Translations under genes and position numbers: made by a program
The notes under the pieces: generated by a model
What the model was told of the DNA's origin: nothing
Databases searched by the model: none
What the model saw: only the letters and a program-made list of their open reading frames with translations
NCBI GenBank assembly: GCA_016617855.1
Contig: JAECUM010000862.1
Location: forward strand, 1-64,000
From: Megalonaias nervosa
Lineage: Eukaryota > Mollusca > Bivalvia > Unionida > Unionidae
Reading direction: 5' to 3'
DNA: 64,000 nt
Shown: piece by piece, positions 21,734 through 33,300 of the stretch
Numbering within the stretch: position 1 is the first letter of the stretch
Layout: the number at the start of each line of letters is the position of its first letter

Positions 21734-22186
21734 ATGCTCGAAAATTTAACATCAGTCGATGGAGTTAATAGCAAAATCAAAAAGATAATGGTTAATAATC
21801 AGCAATTATCATTTGAGTTTAACGATGAAATTTCAGGTATTTGTTTTAGTAAATTTGACAGAATCAAACTCTCCCTTATCAAATCAGACGATAGCAAATA
21901 TTTTAATTATCTCGAAAGTTTGCGAGACGAGCTTGCACTAAAATATGACAATTTTCATGATCCAATCAGCCAACAACAGTATACAAAAATTAATATAGAC
22001 TTAGACCAGTCAAAGGTTTTTGTAAAAGGTAGTAAGTATGTTCTCAATAAGATAGCAATGAAAGAACTATTTGAATGTCGTCGAAAAGTAACTGATAGAA
22101 TTAAATTTTATTTGTACAATTTTGAAAATAAATTATACTTAATCGCGAATGTTGATGTTCTAGTGATAGGCGATGAAATTCTTTAA
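21734..22186 (+). CDS. Unknown protein next to the right TIR of Polinton 1
   Basis: An intact 150-residue ORF starting 12 bp after the polymerase stop. It mixes beta-like segments and charged helices ('FNYLESLRDELALKYDNF', 'FYLYNFENKLYLIANVDVL'). No catalytic motif or membrane segment is visible. Its place beside the polymerase suggests a replication accessory such as a single-strand binding protein, but nothing in the sequence proves that. It ends 75 bp before the TIR. Confidence 0.5.
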   Translation: MLENLTSVDGVNSKIKKIMVNNQQLSFEFNDEISGICFSKFDRIKLSLIKSDDSKYFNYLESLRDELALKYDNFHDPISQQQYTKINIDLDQSKVFVKGSKYVLNKIAMKELFECRRKVTDRIKFYLYNFENKLYLIANVDVLVIGDEIL

Positions 22187-22260
22187 AAAAAAATAGATAT
22201 AACTGTCTTTCTTCTTTGTAGTTTTGTTTACGAGATAGGTTTGATCATTTCTTTTTACGA

Positions 22261-23459
22261 TAAAATGTTTGATCTATGGAAACAGATAAAAGTGTCTCAA
22301 ATCCCCATTCATATACTACATCCCATTCTGTGAAAATATAAAGAAAAATGTTTTCAAAATCGTGTACGAGTAAATCATAAAATGCTTTGGTTTTCTATGA
22401 TATATGATGAAAAATAAATTGCAGTCTATTCGTTTGATATCCGATCATGTGAATAGTCTTTGATGAGCATAGATACTAAGAAAGCTTTGTATCCCTTACA
22501 CAACTAATATATTTGTCTCTTTGCCAGTGCAATAGTCTTGCTAGATAGCTGTGAATAAAAATCAATACAGAGCGTCATAATATATTGCTATATACAGATT
22601 TGGTTTCCCTGGAGATTAAATGCACAAAATGATTACAAAGGAATTCTGATGCCGTCATAGGCCTACACAGAATTCCCATAATAACTAAATCATGTAATCA
22701 TTTTGAAACTTTGTAAGATTAAAACTAGGGAATTTCCAATGGATTTTTTAGAATATAACGCCGAAATCAGGTCAAAGATATGTAATTTGCAATGGATTTT
22801 CCTATAATAACGCCCACTCCAGAATGTTATGGAATCAAGGTTAAAGATAGGTAATTTCCAATATATTTTTCCAGAATAACGTTATGAAAGGCAGTCAGAA
22901 TTTTCTTCGTAGCCATTTCTGCTAGAGGATTTATATACGTGAACAGGTAAGTGAAAATATTTTTCTAACATATTTTTGACAAAATGTTACTATATCTTGA
23001 GGCTGATTTGATTGAATTAAATCTTTTAAAAAATCTGTTTGTTAGATTAAATCCGACGCTACAAATTGGCTCTTTGTAATAGGACATTTTATTGTGCTTT
23101 GTAGGTTATGATATCCTGCATTAACATGTGCTTTGTAGGTTATGATATCCTGCATTAACATATGCTTGGGAGGTGGGTGGGTGTTCCTGTTTTTTTAGGG
23201 AGAGGGGGTCTCTGAGGTGGTAAAAAAATGTCAGAATATATTTATTTTAGAAGGGGTGGGTGTTTTGAGACAACATCCTCTTTGGGTTTCAAAATTTCAT
23301 TATTTTTTTAGATAAAAATTTGGAGGAGGGTGGTTTTTTGAGGGAGAGGGGGTCTCTGAGGTGATGAAAAAATGTCAGAATATATTTATTTAAGAAGAGG
23401 TGGGGGTTTTCTGAGCTAAAACCCTCTTTGATATAAAAACCTCAAATACCTATACTACT
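22261..23459 (-). repeat. Right terminal inverted repeat of Polinton 1
   Basis: This is the reverse complement of 5905-7103, with a few substitutions and homopolymer length differences. It ends in 'cctatactact' followed by the target duplication CAAGT (23460-23464). Confidence 0.95.
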
Positions 23460-23464
23460 CAAGT

Positions 23465-23739
23465 CTCTTATAGACGTTTTCAGAATGCATGTGGCTGTGG
23501 AAACAACAGCGCGAGTGATTACTGCATTGGTTTCCAAATGCGGTGTCTGAAACTCATCATGGAAAAAGATTCTCCATCATTACCGCAGTGTAGATTATAT
23601 TAGCAATTTTGATAATCTCAGCAGCCTGTGAAAAGAAATTTTAATTTGCTTAAATGATAAAATAATTTTATAGTCAATACATACATACACGTATTTTGAT
23701 AAAAATGCATTTACCGCCAGTGGCGGCCTGTCTAGCAGC
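23465..23739. other. Spacer between the two Polintons
   Basis: About 275 bp of non-coding AT-rich sequence between the right target duplication of P1 and the left TIR of P2. No gene or repeat is recognised. Confidence 0.7.
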
Positions 23740-23958
23740 AGGGGTGAACAGACCACTATGAGGAAGGTCCCATTTGTGAAATCAACGCTTCTACCAAAAT
23801 GACTTACAATGTCCAGAAGGATAAACCGAGGCTTCTAACGTGTTAGTTTGCCACAACTTTATCCCCCTTGACCTTGTGTGTCAAATTTCCATTTACGTCA
23901 CCATGCATGACCCGAGATGTCGGTGTTGGTCCTCACCCTCCGTGCTGCTGGTGGTGGT
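23740..23958 (+). repeat. Left TIR of Polinton 2
   Basis: It aligns with the reverse complement of about 37054-37272, with many substitutions and small indels. The outer limit is uncertain by several bases because the right copy carries a C run there. Confidence 0.8.
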
Positions 23959-24014
23959 AAAAAAGAAATAACGGTGTCAGTTGACGTAATTAAATCATTG
24001 GTATATCAATAACT

Positions 24015-25008
24015 ATGAGCAATTCTGCACTAACTATGGAATCTCGTACAGTTAAACTAGCTCGACAACGACTGGAGACAATTAAGAAATATCTTCCCGT
24101 CCGTGATTCTGGCAAACAGCAACTATAAAAACGTCAGGACGCTCGAATGAAATTTGCAGAAGATGCAGTAGAATTATTTAAACCAGTCCCAGAGATTATT
24201 AAAGGTCTTCTTCCCACGTTAGAGCAAACTGCTAAAGCAACTGGGAAAATAGCATGAAGAACTAAAAAACACAAAAAAGATTCTACGAGAACTTACAGCT
24301 GAAATAGCTGCTGCTCAACCACAATTACAAGAAGAATTTAACAAGTACTTGAGGTTATTGACAAAGTTCATGAGGAGATCGGCGATGTGAAGGGTACTGT
24401 TGCATCAAAACTAAGACCAAAATTAAAACCATCAGCCCGATTTACCGAAGAAGGTCGTAAATTACTTAGAAAGAAAACTATAGCGGTTGCAGCATTCGGA
24501 TATTCAGATCGTGATAAATTATTAGAGTCAAACACCACCAGAGTTTCAGAAAAAATTGGGTTCCTTTTGTATTTCCAAAGTTCCGTGGTATACCTAGAAT
24601 CACTGGTGTATACAAGAATTTGCAAATTTTAAGAAACAAATCAAAGAAGCTAGAAAAGCACCATCATCTGGATATATATTATTATAACCCAAAAAATCAT
24701 AATTTAGACCACCTCGTATTGAGGAAGAAGAAGCAACCGGAAGTGGCCTTGCCACTCGTGGGTTATATCAACTTCATAAAAAACAAATACCTGAGAGTCT
24801 AGGTAAACTTTGTCTCAATTACGTTGTCTTTGCCGACGTTGATCAACTAGAAACTCTGACTGGTGGGCGACGAGACGGCAACGATTCCCCAGAAATCACC
24901 AATGAACCAGATACAATCTGTCAGCGATTATTCACAGGTGGTATCACGGACATTAATGTTTATCGGGCACTTGTTGATGAAACTACCGATGATTACTACA
25001 GCGACTAA
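24015..25008 (+). pseudogene. Coiled-coil Polinton protein of P2, broken
   Basis: It opens with 'MSNSALTMESRTVKLARQR' and continues with a helical, charged region. 'ELFKPVPEIIKGLLPTLEQ' parallels the Lys-Pro-Val segment of the P1 gene at 9653. Later parts include 'LKPSARFTEEGRKLLRKK', a Glu-rich 'IEEEEATGSGLATRGLYQ' and a terminal 'YVVFADVDQLETLTGG'-like segment. Several in-frame stops and shifts occur (for example TAA near 24126 and TGA near 24255). The function is unknown, probably the same as that of the P1 counterpart. Confidence 0.5.
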
Positions 25009-25056
25009 TCGCTATAACGGTGAAGAATGCGATTAAATCAGTGACTAGAAAATAAT

Positions 25057-25520
25057 ATGATTATACAAAATGCTCAACGTGGACCTGTAATGGTCATGGT
25101 GATAAATTCACGGCTGCCAACATAAAAAGTTATCTACGGAGATGGACTCGGCGATATTGTTCAAGGTCTATTCAGAACGGTAGCCGATTGCGAAGCAACT
25201 AGGAATGAAAGCCATCGATGTTGTTCGTGACAAGGCTATTGGTACCGTTGGTGATGTTGCTAGTAAACCATTCTCAACTATCAAACAAAGACTAGCACGA
25301 TTAATACGCAGCTCGCCAGCGGTCCGACCACAGCCAGTAAAGCTACCTAGCAAGTGTCAGTAAAATAATAAATCAAGCTGCAAATGAACGACTGAAGGAA
25401 TTAGCTGGCGTGCCGCTGACAAAACAACAAGCCGCCGAGAGAGAAAAAAATATAACAGCAAGTCTGATAGAAGGAAGTGGTCTTGATTCACCGGTGAATC
25501 GTCGACGTCGTTTTAAATGA
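25057..25520 (+). pseudogene. Small amphipathic virion-type protein of P2, broken
   Basis: It contains 'YGDGLGDIVQGLFRTVADC', 'AIDVVRDKAIGTVGDVASK' and a basic C-terminus 'NRRRRF', spread over more than one frame. The glycine-rich start and its place before the major capsid gene match P1 12013-12358. The basic end could bind DNA. Family assignment is by position and style only. Confidence 0.45.
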
Positions 25521-25535
25521 CAATAATATAATAAG

Positions 25536-26741
25536 GTGCGTGACTATCAGTATTATTCTTATGATGCACGTGTACGTGACGCACGTGGAAGAATCGAACT
25601 GCAAGTTCAGGATACAAGCAGATATTTCTTTTTTCCCGCTGAGGCATTCATTGAGATCGAAGGTCAACTTTTAAAAGCAGGTAATACAGCATATGGAATT
25701 GGAGATCGAGTTGGTTTTGTTAATAGTGGTTTTATAGCGTTGTTTAACAGTGCCACATACATGATTGACTGAAAGAATATTTAATCATGTCTTTGAAACG
25801 TCGACGTTGCTACGACGATACTAGGTCTCGCAAGATATTCCGATGATTATTCACGGTTCGCTGGTCCATCGATGATGTTCACTAAGGATACCACTGATTA
25901 CCCCGAGAACCGTAGCATAACAATGAACACCGCTGGAACTGATGTTGCAACGATGAATGAAAATTTCAGCCAATGATTCGCAGCACGTCAGTCAATGTTA
26001 AGTGATGACGAAGAATTTTCATGTGCAATTCCACTATCACATATCTTCGGATATACAATATGGCGTCCCAATACAGTTGATGCTGGCACAGTAATACTAG
26101 CAAAACTCGTTGTGGATGCCAACAATGAAGCCATCGCTGATTGAAGAACAACGGCTGCTCTCTTTTATCGATAGCGGTAGTAAATCAACATTGTCGTGGT
26201 TGACGATGACCACAGACAGTATTCAAAGTAATGCAGCGGGGTCATTTACATGGCAGATAGCATCACAGCAGGGAATTTCAGCACCACGACATATATTAAT
26301 AGCGCTTCAGGATAACACCCGAGTAGATTCACAGGAGAGAAATCCAATGGTGTTTGACACGCTTGGGGTTAATGAAGTTTCTCTGAGAATAACGGACATC
26401 AAGAACCACCATAAGAAGTGTTACTAAATTTTGATAACAATCATGTTGCACGTGCGTATCATCGTTTGATGACATTCATAGGGCGTGATCAGAATGTTGA
26501 TTCCGGTTTGCGGATATCTCAGCGGGATTTCACAACATTGTTTCCGATTTACTAGTCCTCACTGGAACACTTTGATTTGTTCAGACAATCAGTCGTTGAT
26601 ATACATTTTCGAGCTCGTGTAGCACGACTGTCCTGTGGTGGTTATAGAGCAATCGCTGTTAAACTATCACACAAAACAATGCAGCTCGAAGGTGTCGGTG
26701 GACGAATGAGGGTTGTTGATGCGCCTGTAGAAAATATGTAA
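25536..26741 (+). pseudogene. Major capsid protein of P2, heavily broken
   Basis: Recognisable in order: 'RYFFFPAEAFIEIEGQLL' (equivalent to 'PHKAMLEIRGQII' in P1), 'ARYSDDYSRFAGPSMMFTKD', 'CAIPLSHIFGY', 'GSFTWQIASQQGISAPRHIL', 'NPMVFDTLGVNEVSL' and a C-terminal part with 'SQRDFTTLFPIY' and 'SVVDIHFRARV'. The frame changes several times and has internal stops (25770, 25976 and others). The open segment at 26110-26427 is the middle of this gene. No ATG opens the first segment; it begins with GTG, so the start is uncertain. Confidence 0.8.
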
Positions 26742-26793
26742 TCGGATCACTCGTGATCTATTGGAAAGCAATTGGATCATTCATAATATTGTT

Positions 26794-27160
26794 ATGTCAT
26801 ATCAACATGTCAATGTTACTCTGACACCTGGTCAGATTAAAAAGCTACAATTAGCATCGAAAAGGAATTCTGGAATAAAAAATATTACTGAAATCAGCAG
26901 CGTTGCAAGGCCCAAATAAATTATCACTGACAGAACGTCAGCTCAGACACTTCAATGACATCAAGAAATCAAAAGCTGGTATCAGACTTGATCTTTCTGC
27001 GGCTGCCATTAATGAGATAGAAAAGACTTGTGGTATATTTCCACTTCTTGCAACTATACCAGCATTGATTGCCTCTAGCAGCGATCTAACTATGTCCAGT
27101 TTTTATTTACTTGATGCTGATCGTCGATTAAATATAAAACCTTTAGAGGAATTTTTATGA
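26794..27160 (+). pseudogene. GG-motif type small virion protein of P2, broken
   Basis: The start 'MSYQHVNVTLTPGQIKKLQ' parallels P1 13988 ('LTDGQVKKLS'). After a shift the frame gives 'KLSLTERQLRHFNDIKKS' and 'GIRLDLSAAAINEIEK'. The glycine-rich hydrophobic C-terminus seen in P1 is replaced by a different ending ('FPLLATIPALIASSS'). It overlaps the next gene by ATGA. Confidence 0.55.
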
Positions 27161-27574
27161 GTGATCAGTAACCTGAGAAACAAAATCACTTTAAAACGGT
27201 TATCATAAATTTTGATGGTCGTTCTGACCCTGGTACTCACTGGGCTGAATAAGGTATTGTTGTTTATTTTGATTCGTATAGATTGGCACCACCAAAGGAA
27301 GTCTGAAAATATATCGGCACGATCTTCAGATCACGAGTACATTGGAACGCTAGCAGAGTGGCAAGCACTCCATCACTCTGGTATTCAACATTACCAACAC
27401 AGACAATAACATATCCACCTATATGTGGTCGTGAATCACTAGCGATTCCGGATGCTATATTAAGGTCGCGGGCTAACAATGGTCCACAACCGCATAAAGT
27501 TGTGCATGAATATACCAAACGTCGTTTTGAAGAGCCCTTACTTTATAATGGTAGATATTTATCTAAGATCATCA
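27157..27574 (+). pseudogene. Adenain-type protease remnant of P2 plus unknown tail
   Basis: The frame from 27157 has the protease His ('RSDPGTHW') and Asp ('VVYFDSYRLAPP') regions, with in-frame stops at 27169, 27250 and 27304. The expected Gln and Cys region does not follow. Instead a different, well-formed segment appears ('ICGRESLAIPDAILRSRAN', 'HKVVHEYTKRRFEEPLLY'), which I do not recognise and which may be part of another gene joined by deletion. The enzyme cannot be active. Confidence 0.6.
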
Positions 27575-28504
27575 ATGACTAGCGGTATGGTTAAGAAACC
27601 TAGTGATGTTGATTTGTCAGAATATGTGACAAAAGATGAGCTTGCTGATCTTATGCGCCTCGCCGGTGTTGAACTGGATGAGGTTGTTGTTTTTCAGGAT
27701 CAGCATGGACGGCTAAAGACGAGCAATATCAAGTGGGTCGATATTATCCGGCTAGTTTCAGGTGCGACCAACGATAACATAGTGGTATTTAGAGATGGAG
27801 GAAGAATCAAAGACTCGAGCGTATCAATCGGATCGACCATTGGAGAGATCTTTAAACGTGATGCTAAAACCGGCGATACAATGACTTGTGCACTCAACAT
27901 GGGCAGTAATAAAATTACTTCCCTGAGAAAACCAGAATCTGACGATGACGTAACAACGAAGAAATACGCGAACAACAACATCGCGATAAGGACCTCGTTA
28001 ATAACAATCAGTGATGGATTGGCCATAATCAGATCTGAATATAATAATCATGTAACCGCGTTTACGAATTTTCGCAGAAACATAAGTATAGTCGTTACTG
28101 ATTTCTTTGGAAATCCAATGGTCGCAGGCGTTAAGCTCACAGTAATCGAGGAAAAAATAAAAATGATTCAAGATAATGTAATTCATACGACTCCATTCAT
28201 CAACGCGGTATACATAGTAACGTCTGGATCAGCAACATGGTCACAACAAAACAACTCCATCACACATACCGCTGAGGTTATTGGGGAGTACAGGCTCTCC
28301 GTGTTTAGCGCTACGCGATTTAGGATATTTACCACATTTCCATGGCGTCATTCCACTGATAGATTTTCCGGAACCGTGTCAGTCGTGTTAAATCAAAATA
28401 CCTAGGAAACATTCATGCTAGAACCAGCAGATAAGGACTTAACCGCAACGACATATTGGAGGTGTCTGGAATTTGTCGCAAAAACGCATCAATTAGTTAC
28501 TTAG
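27575..28504 (+). pseudogene. Tail-fibre-like protein of P2, one in-frame stop
   Basis: 310 codons in one frame, with a single TAG at 28403. The N-terminus has 'KPSDVDLSEYVTKDELADL', then two similar ~35-residue units ('ELDEVVVFQDQHGRLKTSN' and 'NDNIVVFRDGGRIKDSSV') like those seen in phage tail proteins. One full fibre repeat follows: 'TGDTMTCALNMGSNKITSL' to 'VTTKKYANN'. The C-terminal domain matches P1: 'SGSATWSQQNNSITHTAEV' and 'YWRCLEFVAK'. P2 thus keeps one fibre repeat where P1 has four. A receptor-binding role is inferred. Confidence 0.75.
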
Positions 28505-28545
28505 CATTTGAAGTGTTAAACACTTAGAATATTAATACTTTACAT

Positions 28546-29110
28546 AATGAGCCCACCGACACTAACGTCGGCGATGGTCAACCGTCTCACACAGTCCAAC
28601 AGATGTGAACAAGTCTGTATGTGGCAGGAATCGCTGAAAATATCACTGACATGCACATAGCCAAAAAAAAAAAATAAAAAAAATACCGCAGACGCGTCAT
28701 GGTTATCGACGTTGTTGTATACGCGGTATCCACCTTTGTAGCTGGAACAATGACGTTATTGGGTGCATTATCAGCGATGTAAGTGATAGAACCAGTAAGA
28801 GGAAACGGTATTGTCGTTATCGCTGATGTTGCTGGTATTCTTAATATCACTGCGAAAAAACTATCAACATGCGAGACTGAGAAAATTACATGAACATACA
28901 ACGCTGCTATCAGCAGCGACACATGCACATGCGTGGTCATCATCGTTGATATCGGCAGCGTTGAACGACGGTATAATATCAGATCAAGAATTTATGGAAA
29001 TGATTAATATTTACTATGACGCATGTAAGACGCAAAGCGTAGTTGAAACGCAGATTGTTGACATTCCGGGTGTTTCAACACTTGGTGTTTCACATTTAGA
29101 ATCTGTATAA
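28546..29110 (+). pseudogene. Small hydrophobic Polinton protein of P2, broken
   Basis: It follows the fibre gene as in P1. Hydrophobic segments ('VVYAVSTFVAGTMTLLGAL' and 'GIVVIADVAGILNI') precede a helical C-terminus ('SSLISAALNDGIISDQEF'). A stop near 28781 and at least one shift near 28885 break it. The C-terminal pattern (helix, Asp-Gly-x-Ile-Ser, Glu-Phe) recurs in other Polinton-associated proteins as far as I recall; the function is unknown. Confidence 0.5.
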
Positions 29111-29117
29111 CATAATA

Positions 29118-30399
29118 ATGACAGCATAGAACGCTAGCGTTATCACACAAGCATTATTAGAAGAAATTGTTGCTGACACAACACAACCAACAACCACGAG
29201 GATATCAGCGACGTCAAGGAAGCCGGAGTTTGACGTTAGCTTCATCACTGCCATCCCAGTCAAGGAAATCGCACAGGTTCAATTGCGAGTATATATCCAA
29301 ATATATATGACCAAATATCAGAGCAAAGTCGTTTGGTGGGTTGGAACACCGGACTGGAATGTCGTCGGTTTACCGACCGGGAGTTATCAAATAGAGCAAT
29401 TCAACGATGAATTTCAACACAGAATCAATTCTATTACTGGGAAGGAATCAAAGATCGCTATCACGGTTCATGAACCAACGTTATCTGCCGCCATAGAAAT
29501 AACAACACCATATTACGCAGTCGGTATATATCAATCATCGATCAGAACCTTGTTTGTATGGCCAGAGACATCACCGTTTTATCAAGGGCCTCAACGATCT
29601 GATTATCAATCTACCTCAACTTTAGTACGATCCAAAATGGAGCAACATGTAATACAGAATATTTCCTTTATGGTAAAATACATTGCCGACGACACTCAGG
29701 ACATTGAAAGATCGCTCGCTGAGTTAAGAGAATCGTTTAAGCAATATGTGCTTGAATATTCCAATGATAATCTTAAAGAGGAAATTGTCTCTATGATAAA
29801 ATAAATAACTAACTTAAAATGCAAATTAGAAAATTATCAATCATCCATGATAAAAGAAGCGCTTGATGATGAATCACACAAAAAGTTATTTCTTGATTAT
29901 TTTAAGATCACAGAAGCGGAGTTGTCAACTTTCAAATTACCAGGACTTGCATTCAGTGCAATACAACAATCTCTCATTAAGGCCGTTGATTATTATTTCC
30001 CACTGATTGTTAAGCATGGAAAAAATAACACCTCCTCCAAGTATTCTCAAACACGACAACAGTCTGCTAGCGAACAATGGTCGTCATATATCACCGGGTG
30101 TTGTCAACATCACATCAACGATATCTGTGAACCTAGTTTGTGATGCTGTTGATGGTAGCTATCAAGTAGATCTTGAGAAATCTAAGCAGGCACAACAGGG
30201 ATATATTCTTTACTCATTTACCCCTGAGGTTACCCCTGGTCTTTTGATTGTATCAGTGCGTGTTAATCCTGTTTATTTACGATGTCATAATCCGTTAGTG
30301 TCACGGATACATTTCAGGCTTGCATATCAAAACGGACACCTGCTTGATTTACATGAAGAATCTTTTTTGTTTCATATTCTTGAGTCAACTCTGATCTAA
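29118..30399 (+). pseudogene. Penton-like minor capsid protein of P2 with a coiled-coil insertion, broken
   Basis: The frame from 29118 has a TAG at codon 4. The N-terminal part has 'GLPTGSYQIEQFNDEF' and 'HEPTLSAAIEITTPYYAV', parallel to the P1 penton. At about 29635 the same open frame passes into ~140 residues of charged helix ('DDTQDIERSLAELRESFKQ'), with a TAA at 29802. After a frame change the penton resumes at about 30050 ('SLLANNGRHISPGVVNITS') and ends with 'YSFTPEVTPGLLIVSVRV' and 'FLFHILEST'. The P1 gene has no such insertion. Confidence 0.65.
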
Positions 30400-30474
30400 T
30401 TTCCTCTATCACCTGTGCGAGTGGCATGAATTGCTGAATTTGTATATCATCACTTACAATCGATGGCGATTGTG

Positions 30475-30843
30475 TCATTGCCTGCTGAAGTCATTTGATA
30501 AGCCTGTATTCTGATTGGAGTGAGTATCTTCCTTCGGATTTTCGTTCTTGTAACATTTCAAAATCATTATGAATTTTTCAGGATCAGGTTGATCAGCAAG
30601 TGTGATTCTAAGATCTCTGACCTTAAGGTCAGGATTGCTAGCAATCCAGTCATGTAATTTTTCAATCGCAGAAATAATCGCATTCATTATATTCATTATA
30701 TACTGCAAATATTTCTTTAATATAAGTAATTGATATGTTAGCACATTTACATGTTTTAAGTAGCAAAAATAGAGAGTAAGAGCTGAGCAAGTTTCTTTTA
30801 GCCAGTTCTTTGCCATGGGGTCCTTTCGCTGGGTACTCTTCAA
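30475..30843 (-). CDS. Hypothetical minus-strand ORF in P2
   Basis: It is 122 residues from the first ATG; the later ATG near 30690 opens a more protein-like part ('AIISAIEKLHDWIASNPDL', 'LADQPDPEKFIMILKCY'). A second minus frame just downstream (about 30320-30478) also looks protein-like, so the original may have extended further. No family is recognised, and it may be chance. Confidence 0.3.
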   Translation of the reverse strand: MKSTQRKDPMAKNWLKETCSALTLYFCYLKHVNVLTYQLLILKKYLQYIMNIMNAIISAIEKLHDWIASNPDLKVRDLRITLADQPDPEKFIMILKCYKNENPKEDTHSNQNTGLSNDFSRQ

Positions 30844-31180
30844 TGAGGCTTGTTCTTTTTGACAGTTCCTTGCCGTTCCATGGAGTCCCTTTATGGGGTA
30901 CCCTTCAGTGAGGCCTTTCTATGTATTGCTGATAATTGATGGCTATATTTGTGCTCATTACTCTTACTGTCTATTTTTACCAATGGGGGGGGGGTGTCCA
31001 TGGAGACACTTCCCGGTGAATTCCTAGATACGAAACAAATTCTAGAAAGCAGAAGGCTCTCCAAGTAATTCTTCCGCGGTTTTCTACGGATGGTCATTCA
31101 TGGACACACCTCCCGGCGAATTTCTAGATACGAAACGAATTTCTAGAAATTCAGAAGGCTGTCCAAGTAAATCCAACCGC
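30785..31180. repeat. Two pairs of direct repeats inside P2
   Basis: A ~65-bp unit with 'gttctttgccatgg' and 'gggtactcttcaatgaggc' is repeated imperfectly at 30785-30848 and 30849-30914. A ~90-bp unit with 'tccatggagacac' and 'ctagatacgaaac' is repeated at about 30997-31075 and 31098-31180. No gene is apparent here. Confidence 0.7.
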
Positions 31181-32325
<1,145 letters not shown>

Positions 32326-32338
32326 ATATATTGATATT

Positions 32339-32844
32339 TTATTTTTTGATTATATTTCTTTGAAAATGTTGAGTTGTTTATACCATTAGCGACAAGTTGT
32401 ACTGAATATGAATGAATATTATAATATCTTCCAGCCTCGTTTATTGATGAAAATTCTATTTCTTCACCTGTCTGTGTATTTACATAGCTAATTGAACGTG
32501 GATATTTACTATGTCTACCAGTATTTTATCTAAAACTAGTATCTCTCTGTGTAATAGCCTGAAAGATTTCCTAAATAATTATCAAGTTTATTGCCGATAA
32601 CGTGATCAACGATAAAACCTTCTTTGATCAAACCATTGAAGCACTCCTAAATAAATATATGTAAAAGAGAATTTCTCTTCGAAATGCTCTTCGCTCTAGC
32701 GATGATCATGAGATAACCGTTATTAATAACAAAACTGAGTGGGGATTTTAGTCGACGGTTTCAGATTACACCAGCGCGATTTGCCCCATAATTATCAAAG
32801 ATGGGACGCCTTCTGAATTCTTCGACAGTGTTTCCTTGCTCCAT
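32339..32844 (-). pseudogene. HNH/NUMOD endonuclease of P2, broken
   Basis: Reading leftward from ATG 32844: 'FRRRPIFDNYGANRAG', 'NNGYLMIIARAKSISKR', then the HNH centre 'CFNGLIKEGFIVDHVIGNK' and 'LDNYLGNL'. After a shift it reads 'GRHSKYPRSISYVNTQTGEE' and 'FSSINEAGRYYNI', which fits a NUMOD1-like DNA-binding end. The layout equals the HNH gene of P1 at 17346, and the Asp-His of the HNH motif is kept. Internal stops near 32755 and 32650 and the shift near 32565 inactivate it. Confidence 0.75.
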
Positions 32845-32928
32845 TTGTGTAGTATATATCTTTTGTCTAAATTGATGATTTCATATTGCTAAAAAAAATA
32901 TTGACGATCGGTCGAATTGAAAAGCATT

Positions 32929-33294
32929 CTAATCATATATTGTCTCATCGCTAGCGACGTTAACGTCGGAGACGGTGGTGGGAAATCTACTGAGATAATC
33001 CTTAGCATCCTTTATTGGACCGCCATCGTTTTTGTTAACGTAATACAGTTTCAAAGCTCTGTATTTTCTGCCACCACAAATTAAGCAATGTGATGATTTG
33101 CCCCGGACACCGATTCCATTTTTTACGGATGGTTTTGGCCCAAAACTACCACGTTTAACACTTTGATGATGATAGCCACAGAAATTATAGTAACAAGCCT
33201 TATTACGTAGAGTTGTTGTTCCAATGATCAGCCATTGGCAACTAATCTTTGCTCGTGAAGTCATGGTATATTGATCTAGAAGCCTTTGTTCCAA
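32929..33294 (-). CDS. Zinc-ribbon type ORF of P2
   Basis: 121 residues. Cysteine pairs occur at 'ACYYNFCGYHHQ' and 'SSHCLICGGRKYR', a spacing like that of the zinc-ribbon gene of P1 (15013). The N-terminal ~25 residues look unrelated and may be out of the true frame. The C-terminus is 'DYLSRFPTTVSDV'. The function is unknown; nucleic-acid binding is possible. Confidence 0.5.
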   Translation of the reverse strand: MEQRLLDQYTMTSRAKISCQWLIIGTTTLRNKACYYNFCGYHHQSVKRGSFGPKPSVKNGIGVRGKSSHCLICGGRKYRALKLYYVNKNDGGPIKDAKDYLSRFPTTVSDVNVASDETIYD

Positions 33295-33300
33295 ATCTCG

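Larger units (their letters stand above)
5905..23459. mobile_element. Polinton/Maverick element 1 (P1), 17.5 kb
   Basis: The element starts with AG and ends with CT. It has ~1.2-kb TIRs and the 5-bp duplication CAAGT, and carries the diagnostic Polinton set: protein-primed family-B polymerase, retrovirus-type integrase, FtsK/HerA ATPase, adenovirus-type cysteine protease, major and minor capsid proteins. The coding part is strongly AT-rich. Most genes are broken by in-frame stops (10424, 10715, 13476, 13629, 14213, 15945, 16479, 19454, 20978) and by one-base shifts that mostly sit in A runs. The virion genes form a plus-strand block at 8954-15209, with the fibre-like and small hydrophobic genes diverging from it at the left end. 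Confidence 0.95.
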
